Positions 30,519 to 36,996 of a stretch of DNA of 64,000 bases are shown here, in pieces (the stretch's first letter is position 1; the number at the start of each line of letters is the position of its first letter). Source of the stretch: Achromobacter pulmonis (GTDB taxonomy: Bacteria > Pseudomonadota > Gammaproteobacteria > Burkholderiales > Burkholderiaceae_B); assembly GCF_902859765.1 (NCBI RefSeq), contig NZ_CADIJV010000012.1:1-64000 (forward strand), read 5' to 3'. The notes beneath the pieces were generated by a model. It saw nothing but the letters and a program-made list of their open reading frames with translations. It made no database searches and had not been told where the DNA came from. Position numbers and translations under genes: made by a program.

Positions 30519-30550
30519 GGTATACTATATTTCGTTGTGCGCTATACCAA
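30519..30550 (-). promoter_or_regulatory. Promoter of the permease gene with overlapping GGTATA/TATACC inverted pair
   Basis: On the minus strand TTGGTA (30545-30550) and TAGTAT (30522-30527) form a -35/-10 pair with a 17-base spacer. GGTATAC at 30519-30525 overlaps the -10 and TATACC at 30543-30548 overlaps the -35, so a bound repressor would block polymerase directly. Confidence 0.6.
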
Positions 30551-30591
30551 TTGAAATATGCAGTGCTTAGGGAAAGCGATAATTCTGAAAA

Positions 30592-30611
30592 TTCCATGAA
30601 TATTCGTGGAA
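30592..30611. promoter_or_regulatory. 20-bp near-perfect palindrome
   Basis: TTCCATGAATATTCGTGGAA has one mismatch over two 10-bp arms. It lies midway between two divergent permease genes in an unusually AT-rich stretch, so it is probably a dimeric regulator site. Its binder is unknown. Confidence 0.65.
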
Positions 30612-30623
30612 AATCAGCGCATT

Positions 30624-30661
30624 ATGTTGGGGCATCGGCCCAATGTTGGTGCATCGCCCAT
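30624..30661. repeat. Tandem 19-bp imperfect direct repeat
   Basis: ATGTTGGGGCATCGGCCC and ATGTTGGTGCATCGCCC lie head to tail with a 19-base period (copies at 30624-30642 and 30643-30661). The second copy includes TTGGTG, a possible -35 of the TauE-like gene. Likely regulatory. Confidence 0.6.
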
Positions 30662-30677
30662 TCTTCTATAGACTATC

Positions 30678-30683
30678 GTATAC
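30678..30683 (+). promoter_or_regulatory. GTATAC site at the start of the TauE-like gene
   Basis: ATCGTATACAAAAAG lies 20 bp before the ATG and close to the expected transcription start of a TTGGTG-N17-TAGACT promoter (30646-30674). It shares its core with the other GTATAC sites of the locus. Confidence 0.5.
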
Positions 30684-30702
30684 AAAAAGACGCGACATCG
30701 GC

Positions 30703-31440
30703 ATGGCAAACTACCTTCCGGATTTCTGGCATTACGCCGCCATGGCCGCGGTGGTGTTCGGCGCGGCGCTGGCACAGGGCGTGGGCGGCATCGGCTTCGC
30801 CATGTTCGCCGCGCCGGTGGCGGCGTTGTGCTTCCCGCAACTCGCGCCGGGGCCGCTATTGACCCTGGGCGGCTTCATTTCCCTGCTGACCGCGCTGCGC
30901 GAACGCGCCGCCATCGACTGGCCAGCGGTCGCCTACGCCCTGGGCGGACGCGCCGCCGGCACGCTCATCGCCATCTACGCCATGGCGCGCTTCGCGCCGC
31001 AGACATTGGGACTGTTGTTCGCCGCCATGATCCTGGCGGCAGTCGCGCTCAGCGTGGCCGGGCTGCGGTTTACCGCCACGCCCGGACGCGTCTCGGGCGC
31101 GGGCGTGGCCTCGGGCATCATGGGCACCATGACCTCGGTCGGCGCCCCGCCGATCGCCCTGGTGCTGCAGCACACTGAACCGGCGCGGCTGCGCGCCACG
31201 CTCGGCATGGTGCTGTTCCTGGGCTCGATCTTCTCGCTGGCCATGCTGGCCTGGGCGCGCCGCTACACCGGCTACCACGCCGGCCTGGCCCTGAGCCTGG
31301 CGCCTTTCCTGCTGGCGGGATTCGCGGTTTCGGGGCGCCTGCGCCATCGGCTGCCGCCGCGCGCCGTGCGCGCCGTGCTGCTGGCGGCCTGCGCCCTGGG
31401 CGCGCTGGGCGTGATCGGCAAGGCCCTGTGGGCCGGCTGA
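30703..31440 (+). CDS. TauE/SafE family permease
   Basis: A 245-residue membrane protein with about eight hydrophobic segments in two repeats, the usual TauE/SafE form: AAMAAVVFGAALAQGVGGIGFAMFAAPVAALCFP in the first half and SGAGVASGIMGTMTSVGAPPIALVLQH in the second. The start MANYLPDFWHYA is chosen; an earlier in-frame ATG would place the GTATAC site and promoter inside the gene. Family members move sulfite, sulfoacetate or organic acid anions across the inner membrane. Here it may export or import an acid of the diiron pathway. The GntR gene follows on the same strand 77 bp later. Confidence 0.85.
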   Translation: MANYLPDFWHYAAMAAVVFGAALAQGVGGIGFAMFAAPVAALCFPQLAPGPLLTLGGFISLLTALRERAAIDWPAVAYALGGRAAGTLIAIYAMARFAPQTLGLLFAAMILAAVALSVAGLRFTATPGRVSGAGVASGIMGTMTSVGAPPIALVLQHTEPARLRATLGMVLFLGSIFSLAMLAWARRYTGYHAGLALSLAPFLLAGFAVSGRLRHRLPPRAVRAVLLAACALGALGVIGKALWAG

Positions 31441-31476
31441 GGTCCGCGTGACCCGCCGCCGGCGCGCCGCCCGGTA

Positions 31477-31494
31477 ATACAATGAAGACTGTAT
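31477..31494 (+). promoter_or_regulatory. ATACA-N8-TGTAT inverted repeat before the GntR gene
   Basis: The arms ATACA and TGTAT flank 8 bases ahead of the preferred GntR start, and TACAAT within it could be the -10. It is related to the GTATAC sites and would suit autoregulation. Confidence 0.4.
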
Positions 31495-31517
31495 CCATTC
31501 CGCCAGACCTGCTCGCC

Positions 31518-32234
31518 ATGACCACTACGCCCGTCAGCCCGCAAGCCGTAGACACCCAGTCATCTGCCCCGCTGAAAATCGGCGAGCAGCATCCGCAGTT
31601 GTTCGCGGTCATCCGCGACAAGCTGCGCGAGCGCATCCTCAGCGGTGAATTCACACCTGGCGACCGCCTGGTCGAAGGGCGGCTGTCCGAGGAGATGGGC
31701 GTGTCGCGCATCCCGGTGCGCGAGGCGCTGCGGGCGCTGGCGGCCGAAGGCCTGGTCACCATCGAACCGCGCCGCGGCGCGTCGGTCTCGGTGCTGTCGG
31801 ACGCGGTGGCCTATGACATGGTGGAAGTGCGCGCCACGCTCGAGGGCCTGAACGCCAAGCTGGCGGCCCAGCGCCGCGATAACGAAACGGTCGAGCGCCT
31901 GCAGGCATTCCTGCGCGAGGGCGCCGAGGCCGCGCGCAGCGAGCAGTTGGACAAGTTCCTGGCGCTGAATTCGCAATTCCACGAAATGCTGGCCACCATC
32001 GGCGGCAATGTGGTGCTGACCGACCTGATGCGTTCGTTGCGCGACCGCACCGCGCTGCTGTTCGCGCCCAGCAACATGCACCGCGCCAAGCAGAACTGGG
32101 ACGAGCACTCGCAGATCCTGAACGCCGTCATCGCCGGCAACGGCGACCTGGCCGCGCTATTGGCCAGCCAGCACGTGCATAACGCCGCCAAGGCCTACAC
32201 CGACACGCGCCAGGCGCATTCGTCGGCCGCCTGA
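31518..32234 (+). CDS. GntR family transcriptional regulator (FCD subfamily)
   Basis: A 238-residue regulator (start MTTTPVSPQAVD preferred; another ATG is 12 codons upstream, inside the putative operator). The winged helix is at LFAVIRDKLRERILSGEFTPGDRLVEGRLSEEMGVSRIPVREALRALAAEGLV, and the all-helical FCD effector domain follows, with metal-binding His candidates in LNSQFHEMLATIG, WDEHSQILNAVIAG and LASQHVHNAA. It sits in the middle of the diiron/ferredoxin locus and is the only regulator in it, so it is the best candidate for the shared GTATAC sites. FCD regulators commonly answer to small organic acids, often as repressors. Confidence 0.92.
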   Translation: MTTTPVSPQAVDTQSSAPLKIGEQHPQLFAVIRDKLRERILSGEFTPGDRLVEGRLSEEMGVSRIPVREALRALAAEGLVTIEPRRGASVSVLSDAVAYDMVEVRATLEGLNAKLAAQRRDNETVERLQAFLREGAEAARSEQLDKFLALNSQFHEMLATIGGNVVLTDLMRSLRDRTALLFAPSNMHRAKQNWDEHSQILNAVIAGNGDLAALLASQHVHNAAKAYTDTRQAHSSAA

Positions 32235-32250
32235 GGGCGGCGCCGCGCCA

Positions 32251-32595
32251 TCAGGGTATCGCCGGCGCCGGCTGGCTGCTGGCGCCGTCCACCACCACGC
32301 CCTTGCCGTCACGCACCACCCACGATACCGCCACGTCGCCCAGCACGAAAGTCTGGCAGGCCATGCGGTAGCCGGCCTCGAAGTCCTCGGGCCGCAGGTG
32401 CTTGCGCTCCTTGGGTTTGATGGCGTCGGTGTTTTCCACCCCCTGTTCGATGCGGCATTTGCAGGTGCCGCACAGGCCGCCGCCGCACTTGAAGGGGATG
32501 CCGCCCTGCTCCTTGAGCGACACCCGCAGCAAGTTGCTGTTCTCGGGCGCCTGGGCCACCTTGCCGCCATTCGATAGAAACGTAATCTTGACCAT
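32251..32595 (-). CDS. Plant-type [2Fe-2S] ferredoxin (second of two)
   Basis: A 114-residue ferredoxin with cluster ligands Cys37, Cys42, Cys45 (FKCGGGLCGTCKC) and Cys80 (GYRMACQTF). About 30 residues follow the last ligand (AVSWVVRDGKGVVVDGASSQPAP). It is the last gene of the diiron operon, 7 bp behind the 112-residue unknown, and convergent with the GntR gene. It differs clearly from the other ferredoxin of the operon, which suggests separate redox partners or potentials. Confidence 0.92.
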   Translation of the reverse strand: MVKITFLSNGGKVAQAPENSNLLRVSLKEQGGIPFKCGGGLCGTCKCRIEQGVENTDAIKPKERKHLRPEDFEAGYRMACQTFVLGDVAVSWVVRDGKGVVVDGASSQPAPAIP

Positions 32596-32602
32596 ATGCT
32601 GC

Positions 32603-32941
32603 TCACTGCTCCGCGACGGGGCCGGGACGCCGCGTCAAGGTGGTTTGCATGCTGCCGAAGCGGCTCAGGTGCGCCAGCTCGCGGCGCGCGGCCTCGAGCG
32701 TGGCGAACGCGTCCAGGAACTTGGACGGCACGCGGTTGACGATATAGGGCGGGGTTTCCTCGGTGACCAGCAGGCGCGCCGGCCCGTGCAGGCGGGCAAT
32801 GCTGAACACGGCGCGCGTCCTGCCATCGCAGGCGTAGTCATAGGTCTCGACGATCTCGGCCTGCGCGTCCACCTCGGTGCGGTACACGCCGGGCTTGGAC
32901 GTCAGGATCACGAACACGGCGTCATTCGCGTCGCGGGTCAT
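32603..32941 (-). CDS. Uncharacterised 112-residue protein between two ferredoxins
   Basis: I do not recognise a family. It is a soluble alpha/beta-looking protein: AVFVILTSKPGVYRTEVDAQAEIVETYDYACDGRTRAVFSIARL followed by ARLLVTEETPPYIVNRVPSKFLDAFATLEAARRELAHL. There is one Cys (YACDGR) and no signal or membrane segment. AAGGAACCGCGC precedes the ATG, codon use is like its neighbours, and it is 68 bp behind one ferredoxin and 7 bp before the other, so it is a real gene of the operon. A coupling or chaperone role for the diiron protein or ferredoxins is a guess. Confidence 0.85.
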   Translation of the reverse strand: MTRDANDAVFVILTSKPGVYRTEVDAQAEIVETYDYACDGRTRAVFSIARLHGPARLLVTEETPPYIVNRVPSKFLDAFATLEAARRELAHLSRFGSMQTTLTRRPGPVAEQ

Positions 32942-33009
32942 GCGCGGTTCCTTTGCATCGGGTTGGACGGCGGCGCCGGGGCTGGTGGACGGGGAGCACG
33001 CGCGGCGCG

Positions 33010-33354
33010 CTAGGGCTGCCCGACCGTGGCCGCGGGCACGGGCACGGACGCGACCGCCACCTCGGCATCCTGGGCCAGTTCGATGTCATGGCCCAGCCAC
33101 AACTGGCAAGCCAGCCGGTAGCCCGCGTCGATGCGCTCGCCCAACTGCTTTTTTTCCTTCCAGTTCACTGGCGGCAGGTGTTCCGCGCCCGCCAGCACGC
33201 GGCAGGCACATTTGGCGCATTTGCCCATGCCACACTCGTAGCGCAGGTGCGGGAAGGGGAATTGCCGGATGCCGGCGCGGACCACCAGGTTGGCGTTGTC
33301 CGGCACCTCCCCGGTATAGGTCTGGTCGCCTTTGTGGAATACGACGGTAGGCAT
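33010..33354 (-). CDS. Plant-type [2Fe-2S] ferredoxin (first of two)
   Basis: A 114-residue ferredoxin with ligands Cys41, Cys46, Cys49 (YECGMGKCAKC) and Cys83 (GYRLACQLW), plus an extra Cys51. FPFPHLRYECGMGKCAKCACRVLAGAEHLPP is the core. A Val/Pro/Ala-rich tail follows. It lies 72 bp behind the diiron protein gene and is the probable direct electron donor to it. Confidence 0.92.
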   Translation of the reverse strand: MPTVVFHKGDQTYTGEVPDNANLVVRAGIRQFPFPHLRYECGMGKCAKCACRVLAGAEHLPPVNWKEKKQLGERIDAGYRLACQLWLGHDIELAQDAEVAVASVPVPAATVGQP

Positions 33355-33426
33355 GGATGGGTTATCCGGTTGGACCCCGCGGCGATGGCCCGCGCCAGGG
33401 CGCGGGTCGTCGCCGCGAATGGGGCA

Positions 33427-34158
33427 TCAGGCCGCCAGGCCCAGTTCCGGCAGCGCGATTTCCTGCTGCACGTAATCGGTATAGAGCGCGGTGGTATAGA
33501 GCAGACGCATCTGCGCGCCGATTTCGCAGATCTTCAGGCAACGTTGCTGCAGCTCGACCGTGTTGGCATGCTCCAGCACGATCTGGTAGCCGCGTTCACC
33601 GTGGATTTCATCGGACACGATGTGCAGGTCGAAGAATTCCACTTCCTCGTCGGTGAAGCCGTATTTTTCGCGCAAGGTCGGCGTCTGCTTGCGGTAGATC
33701 GACGGCACTTGCGATTCCAGACCCACCACCAGGCCGGCCACGGCCACGATGGGGTCTTCGCGCATCGCCACGGCATAGCACCAGCTTTGCAGGGCCCGGG
33801 TGGTGGGCGACATGTTGTCCGGATTGGTGACCCGTTCGCGGCTGGTGCCGCAGGCCTCGGCGAAACGGATCAGCAGGTCGGTATGGCGGTCGCCGCCGAT
33901 TTCCTCTTCGTACATGTTGGCCAGCAGGAAGTCCTTGGCCTCGGTGTAGGTGTCGGGCGTGCGGGCGTACAGATAGCCCAGATAGTCGGCGAACGGACCG
34001 ACATAGTGATAGTGATTCTCGGCCCAGCGCGCCAGATGCTCGCGGCTGAGCTTGCCTTCGGCCCAGGCAATGGAAAAGGGCGACGCGTTGGCGCTCTTGC
34101 CCTTGATCGCGTTTTCCAACGCGGTACGGAATTCATCTCGGTTCATCAGTTCTGCCAT
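33427..34158 (-). CDS. Heme-oxygenase-like diiron oxidase (HDO; CADD/PqqC-like fold)
   Basis: A 243-residue all-helical protein of the iron-containing redox enzyme/CADD group. All six ligands of the HDO diiron site can be placed: Glu85-x6-His92 (EEEIGGDRH), Glu148 (VGLESQ), and His179-x3-Asp183-x2-His186 (LHIVSDEIH). Spacings match those of CADD. PqqC and TenA share the fold but lack this site, so an oxygen-activating oxidase or oxygenase is expected. The start MAELMNRDEF follows TTGGAGCGCGTC. The two ferredoxins downstream supply electrons by inference. Known HDO reactions include decarboxylation (UndA), C-C cleavage with aldehyde release (BesC) and N-oxygenation (SznF); which applies here is open. 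Confidence 0.88.
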   Translation of the reverse strand: MAELMNRDEFRTALENAIKGKSANASPFSIAWAEGKLSREHLARWAENHYHYVGPFADYLGYLYARTPDTYTEAKDFLLANMYEEEIGGDRHTDLLIRFAEACGTSRERVTNPDNMSPTTRALQSWCYAVAMREDPIVAVAGLVVGLESQVPSIYRKQTPTLREKYGFTDEEVEFFDLHIVSDEIHGERGYQIVLEHANTVELQQRCLKICEIGAQMRLLYTTALYTDYVQQEIALPELGLAA

Positions 34159-34210
34159 GACGCGCTCCAAGTCTAGGTGGGAGGGGGCCGGCCGAAAACC
34201 TCGACCGATG

Positions 34211-34225
34211 CAGAACATCGTATAC
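34211..34225 (-). promoter_or_regulatory. GTATAC-type operator/promoter site of the diiron-ferredoxin operon
   Basis: CAGAACATCGTATAC shares 13 of 15 bases with the site before the aldehyde dehydrogenase operon (28887-28901). It lies about 55-65 bp ahead of the diiron gene start. On the coding strand ATCAAA stands 16 bases before GTATAC, and ATCAAA with a 15-base gap is also seen at the other site. Confidence 0.65.
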
Positions 34226-34321
34226 CGTCTACTGTTTTGATCGACTAGGGTATTCCCGTTGCCATGACTGCCAACGGGGACTGTCCCTTTGACATCAACG
34301 TGTTGGATGAAGGTGCCGAGG

Positions 34322-34350
34322 TTGGAACTCCGGGTTTACCCTGGTACAAT
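34322..34350 (+). promoter_or_regulatory. Sigma70-type promoter of the 69-residue ORF
   Basis: TTGGAA (34322-34327), a 17-base spacer and TACAAT (34345-34350) form a good -35/-10 pair. Transcription would start near 34357, about 25 bases before the small ORF. GGTACAATGAATACAC around the -10 loosely resembles the GTATAC-type sites. Confidence 0.6.
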
Positions 34351-34381
34351 GAATACACTTTCAATGCAATCCGGAAATACC

Positions 34382-34591
34382 ATGACTACCCGCCACCCCC
34401 TGGGAGACGCCCCGATCGGCCAGCAATTGCTGGCGCATTACGCCCGCCGCGATGCGGTCCGCCACGCCACGCCCCTGTTACCCTCGTCCTGGGCCGAATG
34501 TCTGGCCCCCTTCCGCAATGCGCGGCTGCGCGCGCAGGCAGCGCGCGCCGGGCAGGCTGGCGAAGGCACGCCGGTCGGTCAGGCCGGCTGA
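34382..34591 (+). CDS. Possible small protein (69 residues), divergent from the diiron operon
   Basis: Begins MTTRHPLGDAPIGQQLLAHYARRDAVRH; a basic, Ala/Arg-rich protein without membrane segment or Cys pair. The open frame begins further upstream, but the promoter at 34322-34350 places the start at this ATG; CCGGAAATACC in front offers a weak ribosome binding site. I recognise no family. The promoter and its place next to the diiron operon support it; the Arg-rich, GC-rich tail (RLRAQAARAGQAGEG) is a reason for doubt. Confidence 0.5.
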   Translation: MTTRHPLGDAPIGQQLLAHYARRDAVRHATPLLPSSWAECLAPFRNARLRAQAARAGQAGEGTPVGQAG

Positions 34592-34655
34592 GCGTGCGCG
34601 GGGGCCGCGCCCCGCATTGCATGCGAGTCGGGCAAACGCCCGCCGCGCAATCGCC

Positions 34656-35075
34656 TCAGGGCCGAACGTCGCCTTCGGCGGCGCGGCCGCCAGCGTCTTG
34701 CGGGCGCGGCCGCCGCCGCGCCGTCAGCAGCAGCACCAGGAAGAACCCCAGCGTATAGGCCAGCATGTCCCACCAATCGGGCACGCTGCCCAGAACCACG
34801 CGCAGCACCGGTTGTTCCAGGCGCCAGCCAAAGTGGCGCGCCAGGTACTGGCCCAGTTCAACCGCATAGCCGGTCAGCAGGGCCGCCAGCGCCAAAGGCA
34901 GCACGCTGGCGCGGATGAAGCTGCGGTACACCAGATAGGCCCAACCCACCGCCACCACATCGCCCACGAATCCGCGCAACAGCGGATAGGGCTTGCCCAG
35001 GGTCGCGATCAGCACCTCCACGGCGGTCACCGCGAGCAGGGCCGCGAAGGCTCTTCGATTGAAAGTCAGTCTCAT
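34656..35075 (-). CDS. DUF2809 family membrane protein
   Basis: A 139-residue protein with four hydrophobic segments: FAALLAVTAVEVLIATLG, FVGDVVAVGWAYLVYRSFI, VLPLALAALLTGYAVELGQYLA and WWDMLAYTLGFFLVLLLTA. The blocks GDVVAVGWAYLVYRSFI and VLGSVPDWWDMLAYTLGFF are those of DUF2809 (VanZ-like) proteins. It has an Arg/Pro-rich cytoplasmic tail. Function unknown; it is divergent from the sulfite dehydrogenase genes. Confidence 0.82.
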   Translation of the reverse strand: MRLTFNRRAFAALLAVTAVEVLIATLGKPYPLLRGFVGDVVAVGWAYLVYRSFIRASVLPLALAALLTGYAVELGQYLARHFGWRLEQPVLRVVLGSVPDWWDMLAYTLGFFLVLLLTARRRPRPQDAGGRAAEGDVRP

Positions 35076-35215
35076 TCTGGCGTCAGGCGCGCGGCGCGGA
35101 AAACCCGGTTATTGAAACGGCCGATGCAACTGTTAACGTATTTTTCAGGCCGGCAGGCGTAGCCTGAATCGACCGCGCCGCAGGCGAGGGTACTAGAAAA
35201 CACGAGGAGACAAGC

Positions 35216-36451
35216 ATGAGCGCATTCGATCCGGATGGGCGCCGACGCTTCCTGCGCCAGGCCTGCACCCTGGGCGCGACCAGCACACTGGCCGGTCACG
35301 CCCTCACCAGCCTGGCGGCCCCGGCCACCGTCACCCTGCCTTTCGCCAACGGAGAGCGCGACCTGATCGCCTACCCGCAGAAGCGCCCCCTGATCCGGCA
35401 GACCTCGCGGCCCCCGCAACTGGAAACACCGTTCGCCGTCTTCAATGAAGACCTGATCACGCCCAACGATGCCTTCTTCGTGCGCTACCACTTGGCCAAT
35501 ATTCCCACCGCCATCGACCCCGCCGCCTACCGGCTGCGCGTGGGCGGAATGGTGGCCACGCCGCTGGAACTGTCGCTGGCCGACCTGAAGCAGCAGTTCG
35601 GCGCACCGGTCGAGCTGGTGGCGGTGACCCAGTGCTCCGGCAACAGCCGCGGCTTTTTCGAGCCGCGTGTCGGTGGCGGCCAATCGGGCAACGGCGCCAT
35701 GGGCAACGCCCGCTGGCTCGGCATCCCGCTCAAGCGGGTGCTGGACAAGGCCGGCATCAAGGCTGGCGCGCGCCAGGTGACCTTCGAGGGGCTGGACCGG
35801 CCGGTGCTGCAAGGCACGCCCGAGTTCATCAAGGCGCTGGACGCGGCCCACGCGCTCGACGGCGAGGTGATGCTGGCCTATGCCATGAACGGCGCCGACC
35901 TGCCCATGCTCAACGGCTATCCGGTGCGGCTGGTGGTGCCGGGCTATTACGGCACCTACTGGGTCAAGCACCTGGCCGACATCCAGGTGCTCGACCGGGA
36001 ATTCGACGGCTTCTGGATGCAGAAGGCCTATCGCATCCCCGACAACGACTGCGCCTGTACGCCGCCGGGCAAGGCACCCGACAAGACCCGTCCCATCGGC
36101 CGCTATAACGTGCGCAGCTTCATCACCAGCCTGGCCGATGGCGCCCGTGTGGCCAAGGGCAAGCGCGTGCCGGTGCGCGGTATCGCCTTCGACGGCGGCC
36201 AGGGCATCCGCGGCGTCCAGTTCTCCGCCGACGGCGGCAAGACCTGGCATGCCGCCAAGCTGGGCCGCGATCTGGGCCGCTATTCCTTCCGCGAATGGCA
36301 CGCCGATTTCACCCCGGCGCAAGCCGGCGCCTACCAACTGATGGCACGCGCCACCAACATGGCCGGCGAGACCCAGCCGCTGGAGGCGCGCTGGAATCCG
36401 GCCGGGTACATGCGCAATGTGGTCGAAACCGTGCGCGTCGACGCCGCCTGA
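35216..36451 (+). CDS. sorA: Sulfite oxidase-like molybdopterin enzyme, SorA type
   Basis: A 411-residue protein with a Tat leader (GRRRFLRQACTLGATSTLAGHALTSLA). The molybdopterin domain carries the molybdenum Cys140 in VTQCSGNSRGFFEPRV; GNARWLGIPLKRVLDKAGI and NGYPVRLVVPGYYGTYWVKHL are typical, and the C-terminal Mo-co dimerisation domain begins near VRGIAFDGGQGIRGVQFSADGGKTW. It should oxidise sulfite (or a related compound) in the periplasm and pass electrons to the cytochrome encoded 10 bp downstream. GAGGAGACAAGC precedes the ATG. Confidence 0.9.
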   Translation: MSAFDPDGRRRFLRQACTLGATSTLAGHALTSLAAPATVTLPFANGERDLIAYPQKRPLIRQTSRPPQLETPFAVFNEDLITPNDAFFVRYHLANIPTAIDPAAYRLRVGGMVATPLELSLADLKQQFGAPVELVAVTQCSGNSRGFFEPRVGGGQSGNGAMGNARWLGIPLKRVLDKAGIKAGARQVTFEGLDRPVLQGTPEFIKALDAAHALDGEVMLAYAMNGADLPMLNGYPVRLVVPGYYGTYWVKHLADIQVLDREFDGFWMQKAYRIPDNDCACTPPGKAPDKTRPIGRYNVRSFITSLADGARVAKGKRVPVRGIAFDGGQGIRGVQFSADGGKTWHAAKLGRDLGRYSFREWHADFTPAQAGAYQLMARATNMAGETQPLEARWNPAGYMRNVVETVRVDAA

Positions 36452-36461
36452 GGAGAGCGCC

Positions 36462-36788
36462 ATGATCCGACTCGTCCGCCTCGTCCTGGCCTTGGCCGCC
36501 GCCTGCGCCGCCACCCCCGCGCTGGCCCTGGACATCCAGCTGCCCCAGGAGACCGCCACCCTGCGCCCCGGCAGCGGCCCCGGCGCCCAGGGCGCCACCC
36601 TGTGCCTGATGTGCCATTCGGTCGACTATCTCTCGTCGCAACCGCCCATGCCGCCGGGCTTCTGGGAGGCCGAAGTCAAGAAGATGGCCGGCACCTACGG
36701 CGCGCCGATACCGGCCGAACAGGTGCCGCTCATCGTCGAATACCTGAATCAGGCCTATCCGCCGCGCGGGCCGTCCGCCAAGCCCTGA
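36462..36788 (+). CDS. sorB: Small periplasmic cytochrome c, SorB type
   Basis: A 108-residue protein with signal peptide (MIRLVRLVLALAAACAATPALA) and one haem c site, CLMCHSVDYLSSQPPMPPGFW; Met residues in the PPMPPGFW/VKKMAG region may be the sixth ligand. GGAGAGCGCC precedes the ATG and the gene follows sorA by 10 bp, the usual SorAB arrangement in which the cytochrome takes electrons from the molybdenum subunit. Confidence 0.9.
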   Translation: MIRLVRLVLALAAACAATPALALDIQLPQETATLRPGSGPGAQGATLCLMCHSVDYLSSQPPMPPGFWEAEVKKMAGTYGAPIPAEQVPLIVEYLNQAYPPRGPSAKP

Positions 36789-36953
36789 GCCCCGTGCCGC
36801 GCGCCCCTGCGGACGCGCGGCCCGGCACTCCCCCGCCGACTCGTCGCCACCGTGACGCCCCAATAGGCGTACCATTGGACGGCTCCCGCCCGCTGCCGCC
36901 GGGCGATGACAAAAGCCGCCATGCTCCAGCCCGTTTCGGCCACCAACGATCTG

Positions 36954-36960
36954 CCCCCCC
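36954..36960 (+). repeat. C7 homopolymer tract at the 5' end of the MFS gene
   Basis: Seven C in a row. With seven, the ATGs at 36906 and 36921 run out of frame with the exporter, which must use the GTG at 36997. With six, they would join it in frame. Either a slip-prone tract that switches the start, or a sequencing slip. Confidence 0.5.
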
Positions 36961-36996
36961 ACCGCGCCGGGTACGGCCGCCGCGCCGCCGCGCCCG

